Below, piece by piece: positions 10,317 to 23,314 of a stretch of DNA of 64,000 bases. A program made the position numbers and the translations under genes. The DNA is taken from contig JABYQS010000029.1 of assembly GCA_022592435.1 (NCBI GenBank), positions 210,664 through 274,663 of the forward strand, written 5' to 3'. Within the stretch, counting starts at the first letter, position 1. Every line of letters starts with the position of its first letter. The notes under the pieces were generated by a model. It had not been told where the DNA came from, ran no database searches, and saw only the letters and a list, made by a program, of their open reading frames with translations. The DNA is from Cerioporus squamosus (lineage: Eukaryota; Basidiomycota; Agaricomycetes; Polyporales; Polyporaceae).

Positions 10317-10772
10317 GTCTTCGTCGTCGTCGTCGACCTACAGAAGTGGCCGGTGGTGGAAGTATGAGAGAAAGAGAGGCTGAGAGAGAGTTTGGTGGCT
10401 CGGGCGAGCCTTTGTCAGGGCGCGAGTGAGAAAGTGCGACGTGGAGGCCTTGGAGGCGCTTACGTAAGGGGCGCGCTCGGTAGTAAAGTAGCAAGTCGCT
10501 CAAACAGGCAACCCCGGTCTGTGTCTTGTACAACGACGCAGTCCGCGACCTCCTCAGCGCACGATGGTGGCAATATATCAGTGCGTCAGTGGTATGGATC
10601 GCAGTATTGCTGAAGTGAGCTCTGCGGATCAAAATTTGATGAAGTCGTGCTGATTTCTCTGGCAGGGTCTCGGAGTCCGAGTCGCACTACTTACTAGGCG
10701 CAGACGTGACGATAATCGTGGCTTTTCAGTCCGACTCCAGTGCTATACAGGTTGTGAATGTTCACGAAGAAC
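10317..10772. other. upstream region of PDI
   Basis: Presumed PDI promoter and leader. No conserved ORF is seen and I cannot identify an unfolded-protein response element by eye. Confidence 0.4.
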
Positions 10773-11015
10773 TCACCTGTGCGGACCCATCCTTATGTGC
10801 AACTTGAACGGCACATCTGGCCACATCATGTTGGACCGTATAGTGCGAAGGGCTCCGGCAGCCTTGAAGTTGTGCCAGCAAGAGAAGACGACCGGACCAT
10901 CGGGGTGGATCGGCGGCAGTTCAAACGGTGTCAGAAGATGCTGCAGGATCTTGAGATTTGCGACGACGTCTTCAGCGATGGTCCGCGTCGGGACGAGCTC
11001 AGGCCGGAGTGACAC
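10773..11015 (-). CDS. possible exon of an unrecognised gene
   Basis: The reading frame contains HPDGPVVFSCWHNFKAAG and ends in GPHR just before a good donor (GTGAGTTC). The composition (Trp, Cys, His, Phe spread through a coherent frame) looks more like protein than chance, but no family is recognised and no flanking exon could be joined. It may be part of a decayed gene together with the frame at 11032-11253. Confidence 0.25.
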   Translation of the reverse strand: MSLRPELVPTRTIAEDVVANLKILQHLLTPFELPPIHPDGPVVFSCWHNFKAAGALRTIRSNMMWPDVPFKLHIRMGPHR

Positions 11016-11981
11016 CGAATGCTGCTATGTTTCAGGAATATCCCGACGACCTACGGCCTGGATGGTTTGTATCAGGTTCTGGTCCACTGAGCAGCAAGCG
11101 CGTGGCCTGCTGCAAGCTGCGACCACTGCGTACATAACTGTGCAGCCTGCGGACCCATGCGTTGTCGGACGTAAACTGAGGCCGGAGGCGGCGAACAGGC
11201 TCTACGGACGGCGGCGAGTAGACCTGAGCTAGAACACCCTCATTCCTGCGCATTGCTCAGCTAAATTGCGCAGCCAACATTTCGTACGCACCTATACTAG
11301 AAGACACCCTCTCATCACCGCACAATATTAGAAGCACAGTACCCTCCGTCTGAAACGTCCTGCTTCATGAGCCGCGGCGCATGCACAGGTAGCGCTCATA
11401 ACGTGAATGGCAAACACGCATAGCGCACGAGTCCGCTGCTGAGGGAAACGAAGATGCTGACGCGTCAGAACGCGTCCTAGAGCCAAACCTTCACAACGCA
11501 CCGGTGTGAAGAGGGATTAAGTATATGATAGGAGGCGGAGCCAGCTGGTACCGAAATATGTGGAAACGCGTCCACGTCCTTCCGGAAGGTCGATTCATGC
11601 ACCGATCTGGCGGACAATGACGGTGCTGCATACTCTGTGGGGAGGAAGCCGTGAAAAGATAGAATGCACACCCAGGCCTGCGCATAACCTTCCGTCACGG
11701 CGCCCTGCTCCTGTGTGTTGACCATATGCACCGTTCGCGCGAAGTCGACGAGTCGGCACGAAGAACGGCGCCTCGCGGTGCACCAGAAGCACGGACATGG
11801 GGGGTGCTGCGTGTCATGAGAGCGCAGAGGCAGCAGAAGCAGTCATTCTAGGCACTCACCGTTTTGTCCCGCTCCGTAAGGCCCTCGTTCTCGTTAGAGG
11901 ACGCTTCTGAGGATGGCCAACTGCCACCGTGAAACAAGGTTCCCTCCCGCGCAGCAAAGTTATCGCCCTGAGTCTGACAAA
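11016..11981. other. unresolved stretch with doubtful minus-strand frames
   Basis: Minus frames at 11032-11253 (ends GRRSSGYS) and 11477-11731 (ends SSHRCVVKVWL before a stop) read plausibly as protein, but no family is recognised and no splice path joins them. Nothing else is seen. Confidence 0.25.
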
Positions 11982-12791
11982 TTATCGAGCGGCCAGACGC
12001 ACCCTGAACTCTGCCTGAACGCATCCGAGCGTGTTCGCGAGAGATCTGACTCTGCCTGGGACGCGTTCTGAATCAATAACCTTGTCTTGATGGTTCGGAT
12101 GAACATAGCGCACTACTTCCCCCGGCAGCCACACCATATCGCCGTCCTTTGGTGTTACCAAACGGGCAGAGCAAGCGCACGCACGGCGACATTGTTCGCC
12201 GTGAGTGAGAGCTCGGCTCCGAACCGTTAGCCAAACGTGGATGCCCAGGGAAAGTTCAGAGCGCTGCGCCAGGGTCGAAGTTAGAACCATCTGCACCATT
12301 TGATGTAGGAGTAAGATCGGACAGAACCCACCCGCGATGATCCTCCCAAATGTAACCTCTCGCCTCCTATGCGGATACGCGGCTGTCCGCTTGCCTGACT
12401 TGCGTGCTTGCAGCCGCGACTCAGCCAAGTAACTCGCAAACCTAGAAGTATCTTCCAAATCCGGTAACATACCTGCCAATCTGGGGGAAGCAGTCGAGTC
12501 AGGGTCGCCGAGAATGGTCGACGAACTCAGAGAGAGATCTCGGCGACATTGACCCCGCACCCTCAGAAGATCATCGCACACGAGGCCGATAGCACGGCCT
12601 AGATTATCCCCAGCAGGATTCTTCCGCTGCGTCGCGAGCAATGCCTCAAGGCCGGGCGGTGACGTGCTGAGGCCCGGCTGGGTGCATCGACTCCTCCCGC
12701 CCACGAACACGTTGTGTGGAAGCATTCGACGCAAGTACCAGAACGAGCACAGGTTGGAAACTTGCCTGACGACCGATCCTCCTAACCTCAA
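11982..12791 (-). CDS. 269-aa open frame, unrecognised, doubtful
   Basis: Longest uninterrupted frame in the gene-poor 10-16 kb stretch. Its C-terminal part (containing GDMVWLPGEVVRYVHPNHQD) looks protein-like, whereas the N-terminal half is rich in Arg, Ser and Leu as chance GC-rich frames are. No signal peptide, membrane segment or known motif is visible. It could be an exon of a real gene, a decayed copy or chance. Confidence 0.2.
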   Translation of the reverse strand: MRLGGSVVRQVSNLCSFWYLRRMLPHNVFVGGRSRCTQPGLSTSPPGLEALLATQRKNPAGDNLGRAIGLVCDDLLRVRGQCRRDLSLSSSTILGDPDSTASPRLAGMLPDLEDTSRFASYLAESRLQARKSGKRTAAYPHRRREVTFGRIIAGGFCPILLLHQMVQMVLTSTLAQRSELSLGIHVWLTVRSRALTHGEQCRRACACSARLVTPKDGDMVWLPGEVVRYVHPNHQDKVIDSERVPGRVRSLANTLGCVQAEFRVRLAAR

Positions 12792-15636
12792 GGATCGAAC
12801 GTCGAGATAGCGCTAAACCATACACCGGCTCCTCACGACGTGCATTGCGTCCGACTGGAGCAGCCGGGGGCGTTCCTGTGCACACAGGCTATCTGTCATG
12901 GCAACGCACAAGACAAAAAGCCAAGTCACTCACCTCAGTCTGGAGTCTGACAGCGAGCCCGGCGTGGAGAGGAGCTCGCGCTCTCGGAATCACGTCCCGG
13001 ACGGTGTCTCAGCCACTACGCCAAATCGAGCGAAGACAATAAGACTTGGAATCCGAGGTCAGATCTCGTGCACCGCCTGGGGGAGCAGGGTGCGGCTCTA
13101 GAGTTCCGCGACGCAGCTGGGGGAGCATCGCTGGTCGAGACCTTCCTACTTGATCCATATGACCAGACGGCCTCGAATGCCACGGGCGTCCCAAGACCGT
13201 GGTGACGTCCCGAGCCGACATTCAGACAAGATTGAGGGACGCGTTCAATGAAGGTACAGTTCGTGTTCTTTCCGTCCAGGAGACGGCCTCTCTCATGAGC
13301 AGACGGACGCGTTCGCGCAATGAGCGCAGGCCCATGGGAGATGCATGTCGGCACCGTCGCCGTCAGGGCGACTGACGCTTTCCTCGGTCGCAATATCCTG
13401 TCTGCAGCTGAGAAAAGCTTCATCTCGCTTAGGGATTAAGGACGCACCCCTGCTGAATGTGGAACCCGCACTCACGTCTGTGCGACCCGGCGCACAGAGC
13501 GCATGGGCCCGCGAGTTCTGCAGGACGGGCGTTGAGGCTTGCCCCACAGACGGACCAGAATCCCTGCGAAGACGTTCCTGGGGCTCCCAATCACGCGCTA
13601 CGGCGCGGGATCGCGGAAGCATTTCATGGACAGCGCGACCCCTCGACCTGAGTTTGGTCTGATGTAAGGAGCTCCGTCTCCGGGGTATTTCTTGTGTCTT
13701 GCGTAAGTCCGAACCTTGTCTCTGCAGAGCAGCGAGACGCCCCTTATGCCCGCCGCGGAGATCGTTTCCTCCTCCGGTTTCTTGCACTAGCACTGAAACT
13801 CAGATTCCTGAACGTGTCTTAGTCTTGGATCGGCGACCTGCAGCATTAACATCAGAAACACAAAGCTCGACTGCTTCAGCGACATAAAGACATTGGACGC
13901 TCAGACGCCAGCAACGACTCACCCAAGGAGATAAGTATAGTAGACGCACCCTCGCGCGCCCACATCACTTGCTTCGGCGCCACCGCATCGTCTTCTGCAG
14001 CCTACAGCCATATGCACCCGACCGGGCGGGAAAGACGAGGGTGCTCGCGCTGTGATCATGCACCGTCAGGCTTGCGGATCGTCATCGATCCCAGCCTGCC
14101 ATTGGACCAGGGGGCCTGGAAACAAGACGCTGATCAAGATCACCCTCGCTGCCCACAAGATCGCGGAAGCCCGTACCTGCCTATCGAAGTTCGCCAGCAT
14201 GTGCTCGTGGGGTGCGCGGTTCGCGAGAATAGAAGGAGGACCGGCATCGGGATGGAGGTCGATAGCCACGCTGCGAAGGCCGAGGCGCTGCAGCATGTCC
14301 CAGTACTGTCGGTCTGTCGCTGTGTTCGATGTTCGTGTTCCTCCTTCGTACTGAGCGCCCGTGGTTCAAAGCCTAGCTAGCGACTGAAGCTGAAGGGGCG
14401 GAAATGCCGACGCCACTGTCAGTTTGTGCCTCCCTCGTTCCTGCTTGATGGAGAGGCCCGACCGTCGAACCCAGACCAAAAGAAAGAATACGCCAAGAGC
14501 CCCGAATGCCTCCGCGCACGCCGCCGTCTGTGAGATCGAACGATGCGAAATGGGCGCCAACTTCATCGCCGACGTCCATCCGAGGGTACCCGCACCAGAA
14601 GGCCGGTAGCTCGAGGCTGACCCACCGTCGCACGATACTGCTCGGTGCGCTCCTGCAGAATCGGGGGCATATGCGCAACTCGTCAGCCGCTACTTACCAG
14701 GGAGTCGTTCTCCTCTAACGCCGAACCTTGTTACCGCACGCACCGAATACGAGATCGTCTGGAGCGGAGATGAGAGTCAGACTCGAGAGCTTGGTCAGCG
14801 AACGAGAAGTCGGGCCATCTGAGGACGAACATGTGCTGCGACGAGGAGCTCGAATCTTGCGATTTGTACAGTGGTGTCCAGATTCCAGACTGTCACTTTG
14901 CACGTCCATCGGGCCTGCCATGACGCCAGCGCCAGCGATTCTGGGCCCCGGCTTTCTGATTGCGGCGTTGGGACGCTCGTCCTGGTTCTGGGTTCTAGTC
15001 AGTGTCGCCAGCTAGTCCTCGTCCTACCTATTGCTCGTTGTATGCGACTTGTGGCGGGCGAAAGCGCAGGCAAGAAGTGTCGGCGGAGAAAGCGAACGTA
15101 CCACCGTGCGTGACTGACTCCTCGTACGTGCGAGGCCGGCTGTCCCCAGCATGGCATTGCTCGGCAACACCTGCCTCGCGGCTACGGCGTGCTCCAGCGG
15201 TGGACCTGTAAGCTGTTAGGCTCTCGAGAATACCGGTGGGCCTCTGGAGCCTGGAAACCGACCGTGCTGGGCAGGATGGATGCCGGATTTGCAGGCAGGG
15301 AGGGCAGAGAGGGATCATCTGATAACCCACGTGAGGCGATAAGATGTCCCCGACCTCCCAGGAGGAGCGAAAGCGGCCCACGAACGCGGGCGCATTTGAA
15401 CACCGGAAGACATCCCCTGGGAACGCGTGCGGCGAGCTGCGCTCGAGGGAATTTCCACCGTCGAGGGCGCAGGAGGGCTGCAGTGCTTGCAACTGCACAG
15501 TCGCGCTAGAAGCGAGAAGCGCGTTGACGTCAGGCGCTGCGAACGCCAAAGTTTTGTGTTTTATGCTGCTTTTATGACATTGGGCCGTTTGGGATGCCGT
15601 GGGGGGTCGTGCTCGGTACGTAAGCGATACATACAC
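12792..15636. other. gene-poor stretch, only doubtful exons
   Basis: Minus-strand pieces that could be exons lie at 13293-13793, 14066-14296 (contains SVAIDLHPDAGPP and ends near a possible donor after ANFDRQ), 14373-14678, 14715-14921 and 15028-15636. Some are bounded by plausible splice sites, but no domain is recognised and several frames compete. I cannot tell a low-expression multi-exon gene from decayed sequence here. Confidence 0.25.
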
Positions 15637-16317
15637 AGACGTAGGAGAGTCGTCGCTGCAAACGTAGTTTCAGACAGAGAATCAGAGATGATCAGAGAAG
15701 GCGGGGCGGATGGGAGAGTCGATGAGGTACACATACATACACCGCACCAACGGACGAAGCGGGTTGGGGCCGCCTCTGTAGGAAGCCGAAGCGAGGGCCG
15801 AGAGAGATACTCGTACAGGGAGAGAAAGACATACGTAACGGCTCATACAGAACAGAGAAGAACGGGACAAGCGAGACGCCTCGCACGACACGAGACCCGC
15901 AGAGGACGGCGTGGCGTCGACAGGATGCATCAGCAATTTCGTCCTATCGCCGCCAACGCTCGCCCGAGCGAGCCGTCGGGATATCGTCAGCACGGCTGCG
16001 ACGAGCGTGTATAACGGAGAGTGGGGAGAAAGAGGGGGTCCGAGCAGAAAGGAGAAAAGAGGAGAGAACCCAGCGAGTTGAATCACCGGACAGGGCGCGC
16101 GTCAGGGCGGGGAGATAAGCGGAATAACGGCGAGCGTTCGAACGAGGAGTGGACCATATGGACAAGTTGCAGTGTGGCTGCAGACGGAACAAGCGAAACT
16201 GCGCGCCTCGGGCAGACGCCGCAAGGGAATTCTTTGGCATTTGGAATGAGTTGAGTTGTGAGTTCGACCGAACCTACCGGGGCATACGAACGGGAGCGGC
16301 GGAACGACCTCCAACAA
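15637..16317. other. 3' flank of HMG-box gene 1, purine-rich
   Basis: Plus strand is rich in GAGA/AGAGAG runs (about 15660-15900 and 16010-16080). This is probably 3' UTR and spacer of the HMG gene; no gene seen. Confidence 0.4.
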
Positions 16318-18223
16318 TTAGAAGTCGTCCTGGCGACAGTGCACCGGGAAGGTGTAGGTGGACGAGAAGGCCTGCTCGGGACCCCATGCGTAAGGGGCCT
16401 GCGCGGGACCGGCCGCACCAGTTGCAGTGCCAGGGTCGTCCCAGTACTCGGCGTAGATAGCACGCGACGCAGCGTCAAACGCTTTCTCCATCACGCTGGG
16501 AGAACCGGGGTCGTCCACGTAATTGTAGACCTTGACGAGGGGAGAGCTGATCGGCGACGCCTGTTTCGGCAGGGGGCTCCCAGCCCAGCCTTCCAGGGAG
16601 GAGTAGGACGAGGGCGAGGGCGCAGACGGGCACGCTTCTCCCATCATGTCCGAGATGCTCGTCGGAGACGCGACGTCGGGGTCCTGGCACCAGCTGAACA
16701 TCATGGGCGTCGCGATAGGCGAGGACGCGGGGCTGCTGAGGGCGTCACCGTCGGGCTCGAACGCGGGCAGAGGCGGACTCGAGAAGGCACTGGCCGCAAA
16801 ATTGTACGCGTCTACGTCGACCTGCTGTCCGAAGAAGTCACGAATGGCAACGCCACCACAGTTAGGCGAACGTAAAGAGCGTGTGATCGTGATGCACTCA
16901 CGTCATTGACCCCGATGCCGCCCTCTGCACCCCGCGGAAGTATGAGAGCAGGCGCGGCCACACCTAGGTTGAACGGCCGGAAGGAAGACACGCTGTCTGG
17001 GGACGCGTGCCCTGTGCCCTCGCGTGATGCACCTCTGTCGAATCCCGTGCCTTGAATATCTCCGTGCGCGACTCCAGCGCTATCGAAACTCGTCGCCCGT
17101 GGGTAGGAAGGAGGCGCGGCACTGAACGAGTCCCGGCGAGGGGCTGCAATGTGCTGCAGTTCGGCAGGCGTCCGAGCGCGCGGCGCAGGAGCGGACGAGG
17201 ACCGCTTGAACATCGCCGTAAGGGGAACCTTGAAACGTCCATCCACAGCCGAGCGAGGAGCGGGAGGCTTCACGTCCACGCATTCCGTGAATATGGCGAG
17301 AGGCGTGCTGGTGGGCACCTGCGGAGCCACCGCGGGCTGCACCTTGAGGTCCGCGTTCACGGTGACACAATGTTGCATGCCACCCTGCACCTGCGGCACG
17401 CCGACGCTTGCACCCTCGTCCTTGAGCTTGCGGCCCCGTCCTTCCTCGCAATCGTACTGCTCGACCGCGGACGCGAGGTCGACCCCCGTCTTTCCTGCAA
17501 CGAGCAAATCGGCAATCTTGGCGCACCTCTTCTCGCGACTGCGTTCCTCCTTTTCCGACTGTCCTCGTCCCTTCCGATTGCCTCTCTTCCGTGGTCCGTC
17601 CTTCACCTTCGCAAGCGCGTTCGCCGCGGGTTTGAACCGCCAGTCGGGGTACTTCCTGCGGTGCTCCTGGAGCGCGACGATCGCCTTCGCTTCCCACACT
17701 TCGCGTTCCTCGCGTGGCAGGGCCTTCCAGCATTTGCCTGGGAGACGCGAAACGCGTGAGACACGCGGCGTCCGCATGGCAGAGCGACGGCACGCACCTA
17801 TGATTTTGGAGAGCGCGCTGTGGTTGCCCTCGATCTCCCCGGGGATGCGCTGGGCACGGATGAACGAGGAGCGGAAGAGGATGAAAGCGTTCGGGGGACG
17901 CGGGATGTAGGACGCGTCGCGCTTCTTCGAATGCGAGGTCCGAGTGGGTGCGAGCATGGGCGTGCCTGGGGGCGAGTACATCGCCGCATCTTGCGCGGGC
18001 TCTTCAGCGGGGACGTCTGCATTGGGGCCACCGATGCTGTACGAGATTGGCGGGAGCTGGGTGGCAAACGTGAATGTCATCGGCGGGAGGGGAGCGTCGA
18101 CGAGCGGGGGCATGCCATCTGCGAGGCGGGGAGTCAGTACGGGGCGTGTGATGGCCATATATGGCAGGTGCACGCACCATCGTCGTCGAGCGGCATGTCG
18201 GGGGCTAGTAGCGGGGGCGGCAT
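16318..18223 (-). CDS. MATA-like HMG-box transcription factor 1
   Basis: Nuclear DNA-binding regulator. Exons 18223-18178, 18118-17798, 17737-16902 and 16824-16318 sum to 1710 nt (569 aa), all in phase. The HMG box, about residues 85-155, begins YIPRPPNAFILFRSSFI and continues through SALSKIIG, an intron, then KCWKALPREEREVWEAK and the KYPDWRFKP end. The intron inside the box is a usual place in this family. A basic stretch follows (RKRGNRKGRGQSEKEERSRE, a likely nuclear signal). The rest is long, low in order and rich in Ser/Pro, ending VHCRQDDF. Start chosen: the ATG at 18223, whose short first exon gives a proline-rich N-terminus; the next in-frame ATG is nine codons on. Target genes are unknown. 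Confidence 0.88.
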
Positions 18224-21200
18224 CAAAGGAGGCTTCGGGAGGAATGGAGGGCTGCAGCAGAGAGAGTGGGAGAGGTGAGCGAGGCAGAGACGCGTAGAGG
18301 ATCTCAGCAAGGGATCAGGCGGACCTAGAGCGTCGCACCGAAATATTCTCTGCCTTTATTCTCTTCTAGGCAACTGGGGCAGCCCTCGCGCCGGGGTCTG
18401 TTCCCAGGTGGAAGGCGCAGCGGTGCGTGGCGTAGGCGTCCGCTGGGCTCCTCGACGGGACGGGGACGTGATGGGGGCGACCACAGCCTCGCAATAGGAA
18501 AACAGCTCCGGGCAAGGCTATCGCACGACCCCAGGCCGAGTCAGTGCCAATGACGAGCTGGACACAGAACAGGACCGTGCGCACGAAGCAGCCAAGAAGC
18601 ACGCCAGCCGGCCGGACATACTTGGAACCTAGCTATATGAACCGTCGCCGGTGCGTCCATATGCTCCTGCTCGAATCGATACGTCTCCGCACATGAACGA
18701 CGCGTCGTCTCGCCTCCTCCCATGACCCGCCCCGCAGACTGCTGATTTTCGGCGGACCAGCCCTCCCGTATCGGCCGGGAAACAAGCCTCCGGAACGAAA
18801 GCACACACTCACCTTGGCGGCTGCTGGTGCGCACAGCCCGACCCGGGGTATCGATACGGGATGCGGGAGGACGTCGCATGACAGACTGCTCCGCGGCCAC
18901 GCTGCAGACATATCGCTCGATCGCGGAAAGGCTGTTCTGTTCTCTGCGGAGCCTGCCTCGAGGTGAAGGTACAGACAGACAGATAGGGAAGAATGGGCAA
19001 TGCGGTGGCACGCTTGCCAACGCAGCGTGTCTCTCGCCTCGCCTGGCGCGTCAGACGCCCGCCCCGAGCGGTGCCAGGGGGCTTCCCCGGGTCCCGCAAG
19101 TCCGCCCCGGTCCTCCGCCGCGTCCTTGACACTCGACGGTCATCCTCCTGTACAGCCAAACCCAAACTCTCTGCGTCAGGCTTTGTCTCTCTGATCCTTG
19201 GAACTCGCGGTCAGAACATCTCAACCTCCTCGCTTTCGCTCGTGCCGACTATTCATGCTCCGAGTCCTCCTGCCGTCGACGTCGCTCGACACTCGGTCCG
19301 TTGTTCCTGCTCGTAACCATCGTCGAGAAAAATTCAGCTCCACTCGCAGGCTCATCTCCTCCAGGATCCGCAGTGATTAACGTCGGCCAGTCCGGGCAAA
19401 CGACGCGAAGTTCCGCACGACCACCAGGGCCATCTGCGCACAGGCAGGGACACGTCCGGAGTCCCACCAAGTCTTCCCCGCGACCACGCCTCGAGGCAGC
19501 TTGCTCGGCCACAGCCTGGTCACGGTCATGCCATTGTCGGGTTCTTGGTCCGGTTACTAGCTGTCTTCCCGTCTGATTTGCATCCGTCTCGCTCGACGGC
19601 GGGGATCTCGTGCTCCGCGCCGTCCGTATCTGCCAGTGCATCTTCAGCGGTCCTCCTACGACACTCGCCCTCTGTCAGACTTCGGACCGGAGTACCCAGG
19701 CGCGTCCGTAAACCACATCTGTCCGCCAGGGCGCACATTGTTCCGCCACATAACGGTTTTGTGGTACCGCCCTCGACAGGGTTCACGGCCGGTAAGTTCT
19801 GTTACGCGCACCATGGTGGATTGGTCAGACGACTCGGAATATACGGCACGAGCATCCGTGCACTTTTGCGGACGTAGGGAAGCGAAAGGGCGTTGTGCAT
19901 CGTTGGCAGGAGCCCAACTACGACGGTATGTGTGCGTTTCATGACCCTGAGGCTCTCCCCGCTCTCCTCCGAGCGAGTTCGATCTCCGTGCACACGTTGC
20001 CTCGGCCATGACGCAAGATAATAGGGAATCTTGAGCGTTACGTGCTGCAGTGGTCCGAATGTTGGGGACCGCCGAGTGCGCGCGTTCCGTTACGTCCGTA
20101 TCGCACGAAAGCCTGAGCGTTCTCGGACTGTGAACGCACCTCATTACGTGACACGTCTTCCCCACAACTTTGAACAGCGTCTTCCCCTCCGACGCGCAGA
20201 ATGTGGCCATCGGACGCAGCGACGGACATGCGACGATGCCTTTCTTCCGCCCCCTCGGGCGCAACTTCGTCGCCGACGCCATCTCCGGCGGCGGGTGCAA
20301 CGAGCGCTCCGTGCGTACGACATCGGTCCGAGCGCCGAGTGGTCAGGTGCATGAGCGTCTCTGCAATATCGAACCACGGTACGTGTCGTGTAGTGGTCTT
20401 CTCAGACTCCTCATGTGCAGCGTATCCGAAGTGAACGCCACAGCTCCGTGTATTGGATGTGTCTTCTGTCATCTGGCTGGCCATGCATGAGCTAAGCTTC
20501 GGGTTGCTCGGAGCTACACCAGGTCCTCGGTGCGTCCAGAGCAGCTGCACGTCAAGTTACTGACCAGTGACCTGCAGCGTTACAGTTTGGTCATGTGCGG
20601 ACTCCCTGTACGTCTGTGCGCATGTCCAGTGCTACAGCATACGCTCTACTGCCTTGGGAACGAACTTGTCTTCGAGCCTTCGCCCCTGGAATGCAGCATG
20701 ATCCGGGAGCGGTACTGCGACTTCCCAGCAGCGTCGACCTTCAGCTACCGAAACTCTAAACATCAACATCGCACCCAAACAGTGCCACGTCGCGCCTCCC
20801 GGACCCATGTCCATGGGACGTTGGACGCATTCGTGCACGACGTCTGCCGTGCGCTGCGTCCCCCTTTGTGTCCCCTTCGAGCGACAGAGTTAAGGTGACG
20901 TTCTACCCCCGATGTCGAGCGTGCGCCGTGCTTCCATTCCTTCTTCCTATAGTCCATCCCTTTGTTTTGGCGTTCGCGCCTGCGTCGGGGGCTCGACCAC
21001 TATGAAGACCCTCGAACGCCACGGTGTGCAGGATGACTCGGGCTCCAGCCTATGCTCCGGATCCAGGCGACAACGAAACGAGATGTATTGCGTGGAGACA
21101 GAACAGCGACGATGCAAGACACAGCAGTTACACGAGTGGAAAGCAGACCCTCGAAACCCAAATCAAGCACACAAACACACTGCCCAAACGAGACGATCGA

Positions 21201-21284
21201 AGCACGTCCTCCTCATCCCTCCCCTGTCCCCAGCGCGTTTACTCGAGTCAAGCGACGGTGCCGCCTCTGCGTCTATAGCTCGGG
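18224..21284. other. long intergenic region upstream of HMG-box gene 1
   Basis: About 3 kb without a recognised gene. Several open frames of 100-214 codons (for example 19656-20300 minus) have no motif and overlap one another on both strands. Long upstream regions are common for regulatory genes in these fungi, so this may be promoter and leader. Confidence 0.35.
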
Positions 21285-23314
21285 CTATGGGGGAGGCCCC
21301 AGAAACAGCATGAACCCCTCGCCGTCCCCAGCAGGCGCGAGCCCGCGGAAATACGTCGCATCCCCGAGGTAATCCACCCTCCGCAGCCCGTCGCCCTCCG
21401 GCGGCGTCACCCCGCCCACCGGCAGCCGCATGCGCCGCCAGTACGCCTGACGCACCATCATGCCGCGGTCCTCCGAGAGCTCCGCCACCTCGTGCTGGAA
21501 CATGCGCTCCTCAAAGTTCGCAATGAGCGCGTTCAGTACGTCCGCGACCTGCACGACGAGCCGCTCGTGGTGCGCGAGCACCGTCACCGGCCAGAGGAAC
21601 TCGGGCCTCGGGTCCCCCGCCAGCGCGGTGATCTTCAGGCTGGGCACCCCGGGGTACGTCGCGGGCTGCGCGCCGTTGGGGCCGTCGATGTAGAAGTCGG
21701 TGAGTGTGACAGGCTCGCGCCGACGCGCTCTGCAGGCACTGCTGTAGCCGTAACCGTTACCCATGGGAGCAGTCGCGCTGGCCAGCGCTTGTGCTCGTGC
21801 TCGTGCTCGGCCGGCCTCCGATGCGCCCACTCCCAGCAATTGGATGTCCTCTGCGCGGTAGCGCAGGTCGAAGTGCAGCGGGGGCCTCCCGACGATCCTG
21901 TGCCGCAGGAACGGATTCAGCTGCAGCGCCTCTGGGGGCAGCTCGGGGGCGTCCAGCTGCGGGGTCGGCCAGAGGTCCGGGCGCGGAGGCAACGACGGGT
22001 GCTCGACGCGCGGCGCCCACCGCTCGGGGTGCAGCGTCCCGTCGGGATCGCGCAGCGTCGCCAGCATCGCGTTCACCTGGGGCGGGCTGAGCTCCCGTGG
22101 GGGGTCCAGCGGGGCTGGGGTGGACGTCAGCTTTCGCGCGATCGCACAACAGGAAGAAGGGTGAGTAACACACTCGCGTTGTGCACGACCATGCCCCACG
22201 GCCGGTCGATGTACGGGCGCGCCCACGCGCCGTACGCCCGCCATTGCGCGGGTGTGACTTCGCGGGCGGTTGAGTACGGCCAGTTCGCGAGTTCGTCGTC
22301 TTCGGCTTCAGCATTCTGCCAGGTCTTCCGCGTCGGTGCGGCCTCGCCCTGCGTTTGGTCAAAGCATTACGTCAACGCGCCGATCTCAGCACAGTCAGCC
22401 TTTGGTTGCCCGTGCTCGCGTACTCGCAAGATCGAGCCCCCAGAAGTCTGCGGGACATGCGGAAAGAAGAGGAAGGAGAGGAAGAAGGAAGATGCACGCA
22501 CTGAAGAGCCGCTTCGGGTGTAGCAGCGAAAGCCACGACTTTGGGCGATCCCGCTGGCCGCCATCGCCATTCACACTTCTGCTCCTGTTGTTGGTGTTCC
22601 GTTCGCCCGCAAGCCTCCTGCTCGTTCTGGTGCTGGCCCGGGTTCTGCGGCGGCATGAAGGCCTCTTTGCACTTGACTTTCGCGGACGCTTCGCCATATC
22701 TGTCCAGCTTCTGGTGCCTGATCGCGGGGCCTGCCGGTGCTAGCAGGGATGTGCAGCGAATGTCTTGCGCTGCCATTGCCAGCATGAGTGCGAGACGCTG
22801 TTTCGTTCCCCATTCCCATCCCGTTGCTTGTCCCGATGGCGGCCCCTGTGACTGTGGCAGCTCGCGGACGCGCTCGCGGGAAGAAGGGCGGCTCCTCTCG
22901 CTGTGCATACGACTGCGGCTGCGACTGCCTATGCAACATACGCCCGCCCTCCCGCTTCTCCTCGTCTCCGCCCTCATGCACCTGCCTTGCGCGGGCCATG
23001 GGCGGCATCACCGGGCGCTGCGCATGCGCGTGTGCGCCAGCGACGTACCCCTGCGCGTACGATGGCGTCCCGCGGCGCTCGCCCGGGGCCGGGAGCGGGA
23101 AGAGCCCGCGCATCTCTGGGGAGGGCACCCAGGAGCGCCGGAAGTCGACCGTGTGCTGCATGTTCGCGGCATTCGGCGGGCGCTGCCATTGCTCGTCGTC
23201 GTATTGCGCTTCGGCGGCCCTGGATACTGGTACTGGCACTGACAGAGGCCGGCGAGTACCGTTCGCAGCAGCTGACGTACGGGATTGGTAGGTCTGAGCT
23301 TGTGCTGGAGGCAT
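21285..23314 (-). CDS. DUF6699-domain protein A
   Basis: A basidiomycete-specific family of unknown function. The C-terminal domain reads LNPFLRHRIVGRPPLHFDLR, then TYPGVPSLKITAL, FLWPVTV, VQVADVLNALIANFEERM and finally RRVDYLGDATYFRGLAP, ending LFLGPPP at 21285. The order and spacing match DUF6699, as does protein B at 58.8 kb. Upstream exons give GEAAPTRKTWQNAEAEDDE and DRPWGMVVHNA, and a long low-complexity N-terminus starts MPPAQAQTYQSRTSAAANG at 23314. Introns lie near 22160-22120, 22575-22350 and inside the domain near 21825-21720. The N-terminal reading frame is uncertain: two overlapping minus-strand frames are open at 22372-22977, and I chose the one running from the ATG at 23314. 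Confidence 0.75.

Noticed and set aside
19656..20300. 214-codon minus-strand ORF upstream of HMG-box gene 1
   Set aside because: No domain, many Cys/Arg/Thr in a random pattern, and open frames on the other strand in the same place.
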